Assembly: GCA_039587535.1 (NCBI GenBank)
Contig: JBDHIF010000069.1
Span: 1-6,531, forward strand
Direction: 5' to 3'
Length of the DNA stretch: 6,531 bases
Source of the DNA: JAWLHJ01 sp039587535
GTDB lineage: Bacteria > Gemmatimonadota > Gemmatimonadetes > Longimicrobiales > Gaopeijiaceae
Made by a program: the position numbers and the translations under genes. Below the pieces are notes generated by a model. That model saw only the letters and a list, made by a program, of their open reading frames with translations. It made no database searches and was not told the origin of the DNA. Positions 6,442 through 6,531 of this stretch are shown here, piece by piece (the stretch's first letter is position 1; the number at the start of each line of letters is the position of its first letter).

Positions 6442-6531
6442 TCAGCCGGAGACGATGAGGGCGCCCTCCGGCGGCGTGAACGTGAACCACGCGCCGTCGG
6501 GATCCGAGGTAAAGTCGATGTTGGCAAGCGT
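6442..6531 (-). CDS. lolA: 3' end of probable outer-membrane lipoprotein carrier LolA (partial)
   Basis: A minus-strand frame open from the window edge to TGA at 6444-6442 encodes 29 residues beginning TLANIDFTSDPDGAW and ending WFTFTPPEGALIVSG. The FTFTPPEG segment close to the C-terminus closely resembles the end of LolA proteins; the E. coli LolA tail, as I recall it, carries FTFTPPQG. LolA is the periplasmic carrier that moves mature lipoproteins from the inner-membrane LolCDE complex to the outer membrane. The stop lies 6 nt before rimO, so the genes are probably cotranscribed. The call rests on one short motif plus the presence of lnt in the same run. Another protein with a beta-strand C-terminus cannot be excluded. 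Confidence 0.55.
   Translation of the reverse strand, partial: TLANIDFTSDPDGAWFTFTPPEGALIVSG

Noticed and set aside
1..6531. CRISPR arrays, tRNA/rRNA genes, insertion sequences, toxin-antitoxin pairs or phage defence genes
   Set aside because: I looked for spaced repeats, terminal inverted repeats, transposase motifs and small paired genes and saw none. The window is filled by intact housekeeping and envelope genes on one strand.

Overview
The window comes from a GC-rich, Gram-negative (diderm) bacterium. It carries an apolipoprotein N-acyltransferase, the probable tail of a LolA lipoprotein carrier and a small predicted outer-membrane protein with a signal peptide. Every gene I can support lies on the minus strand, so transcription runs from high to low coordinates. 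GC is clearly above 60% by eye, with strong G/C preference at third positions. A lineage such as Gemmatimonadota would fit, but that is a guess: nothing here is a decisive taxonomic marker.

First block, in reading order (6531 to 1626). It begins with the last 29 codons of a probable lolA. It continues with rimO (methylthiotransferase for ribosomal protein S12), a small predicted beta-barrel protein of unknown role, a Gfo/Idh/MocA-type oxidoreductase and lnt. These genes are packed like an operon: 6 nt between lolA and rimO, ATGA overlaps at rimO/barrel and barrel/oxidoreductase, and 3 nt before lnt. The barrel gene and the oxidoreductase gene have strong Shine-Dalgarno sequences. The block mixes one ribosome-modification gene with lipoprotein maturation and transport (Lnt, LolA).

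Spacer 1433-1625 (193 nt). This is the only sizeable non-coding stretch. It holds a perfect 8-bp hairpin just after lnt, a short direct repeat, and a second potential hairpin in the presumed 5' leader of rpmE. It is the likely boundary between two transcription units.

Second block (1432 to 1). It holds rpmE (L31, zinc-ribbon form), prfA (release factor 1) and possibly the first codons of a further gene starting on a TTG that overlaps the prfA stop. By common bacterial gene order that gene would be prmC, the methyltransferase for the release-factor GGQ glutamine.

No tRNA, rRNA, CRISPR array, insertion sequence or phage-like gene was seen, and I found no convincing new defence or mobile system. 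The most unusual item is the oxidoreductase. It has Arg in place of the family's EKP lysine and Pro where the catalytic His of the DxxxHxxD motif normally lies, and it sits inside a housekeeping operon with an uncharacterised barrel protein.
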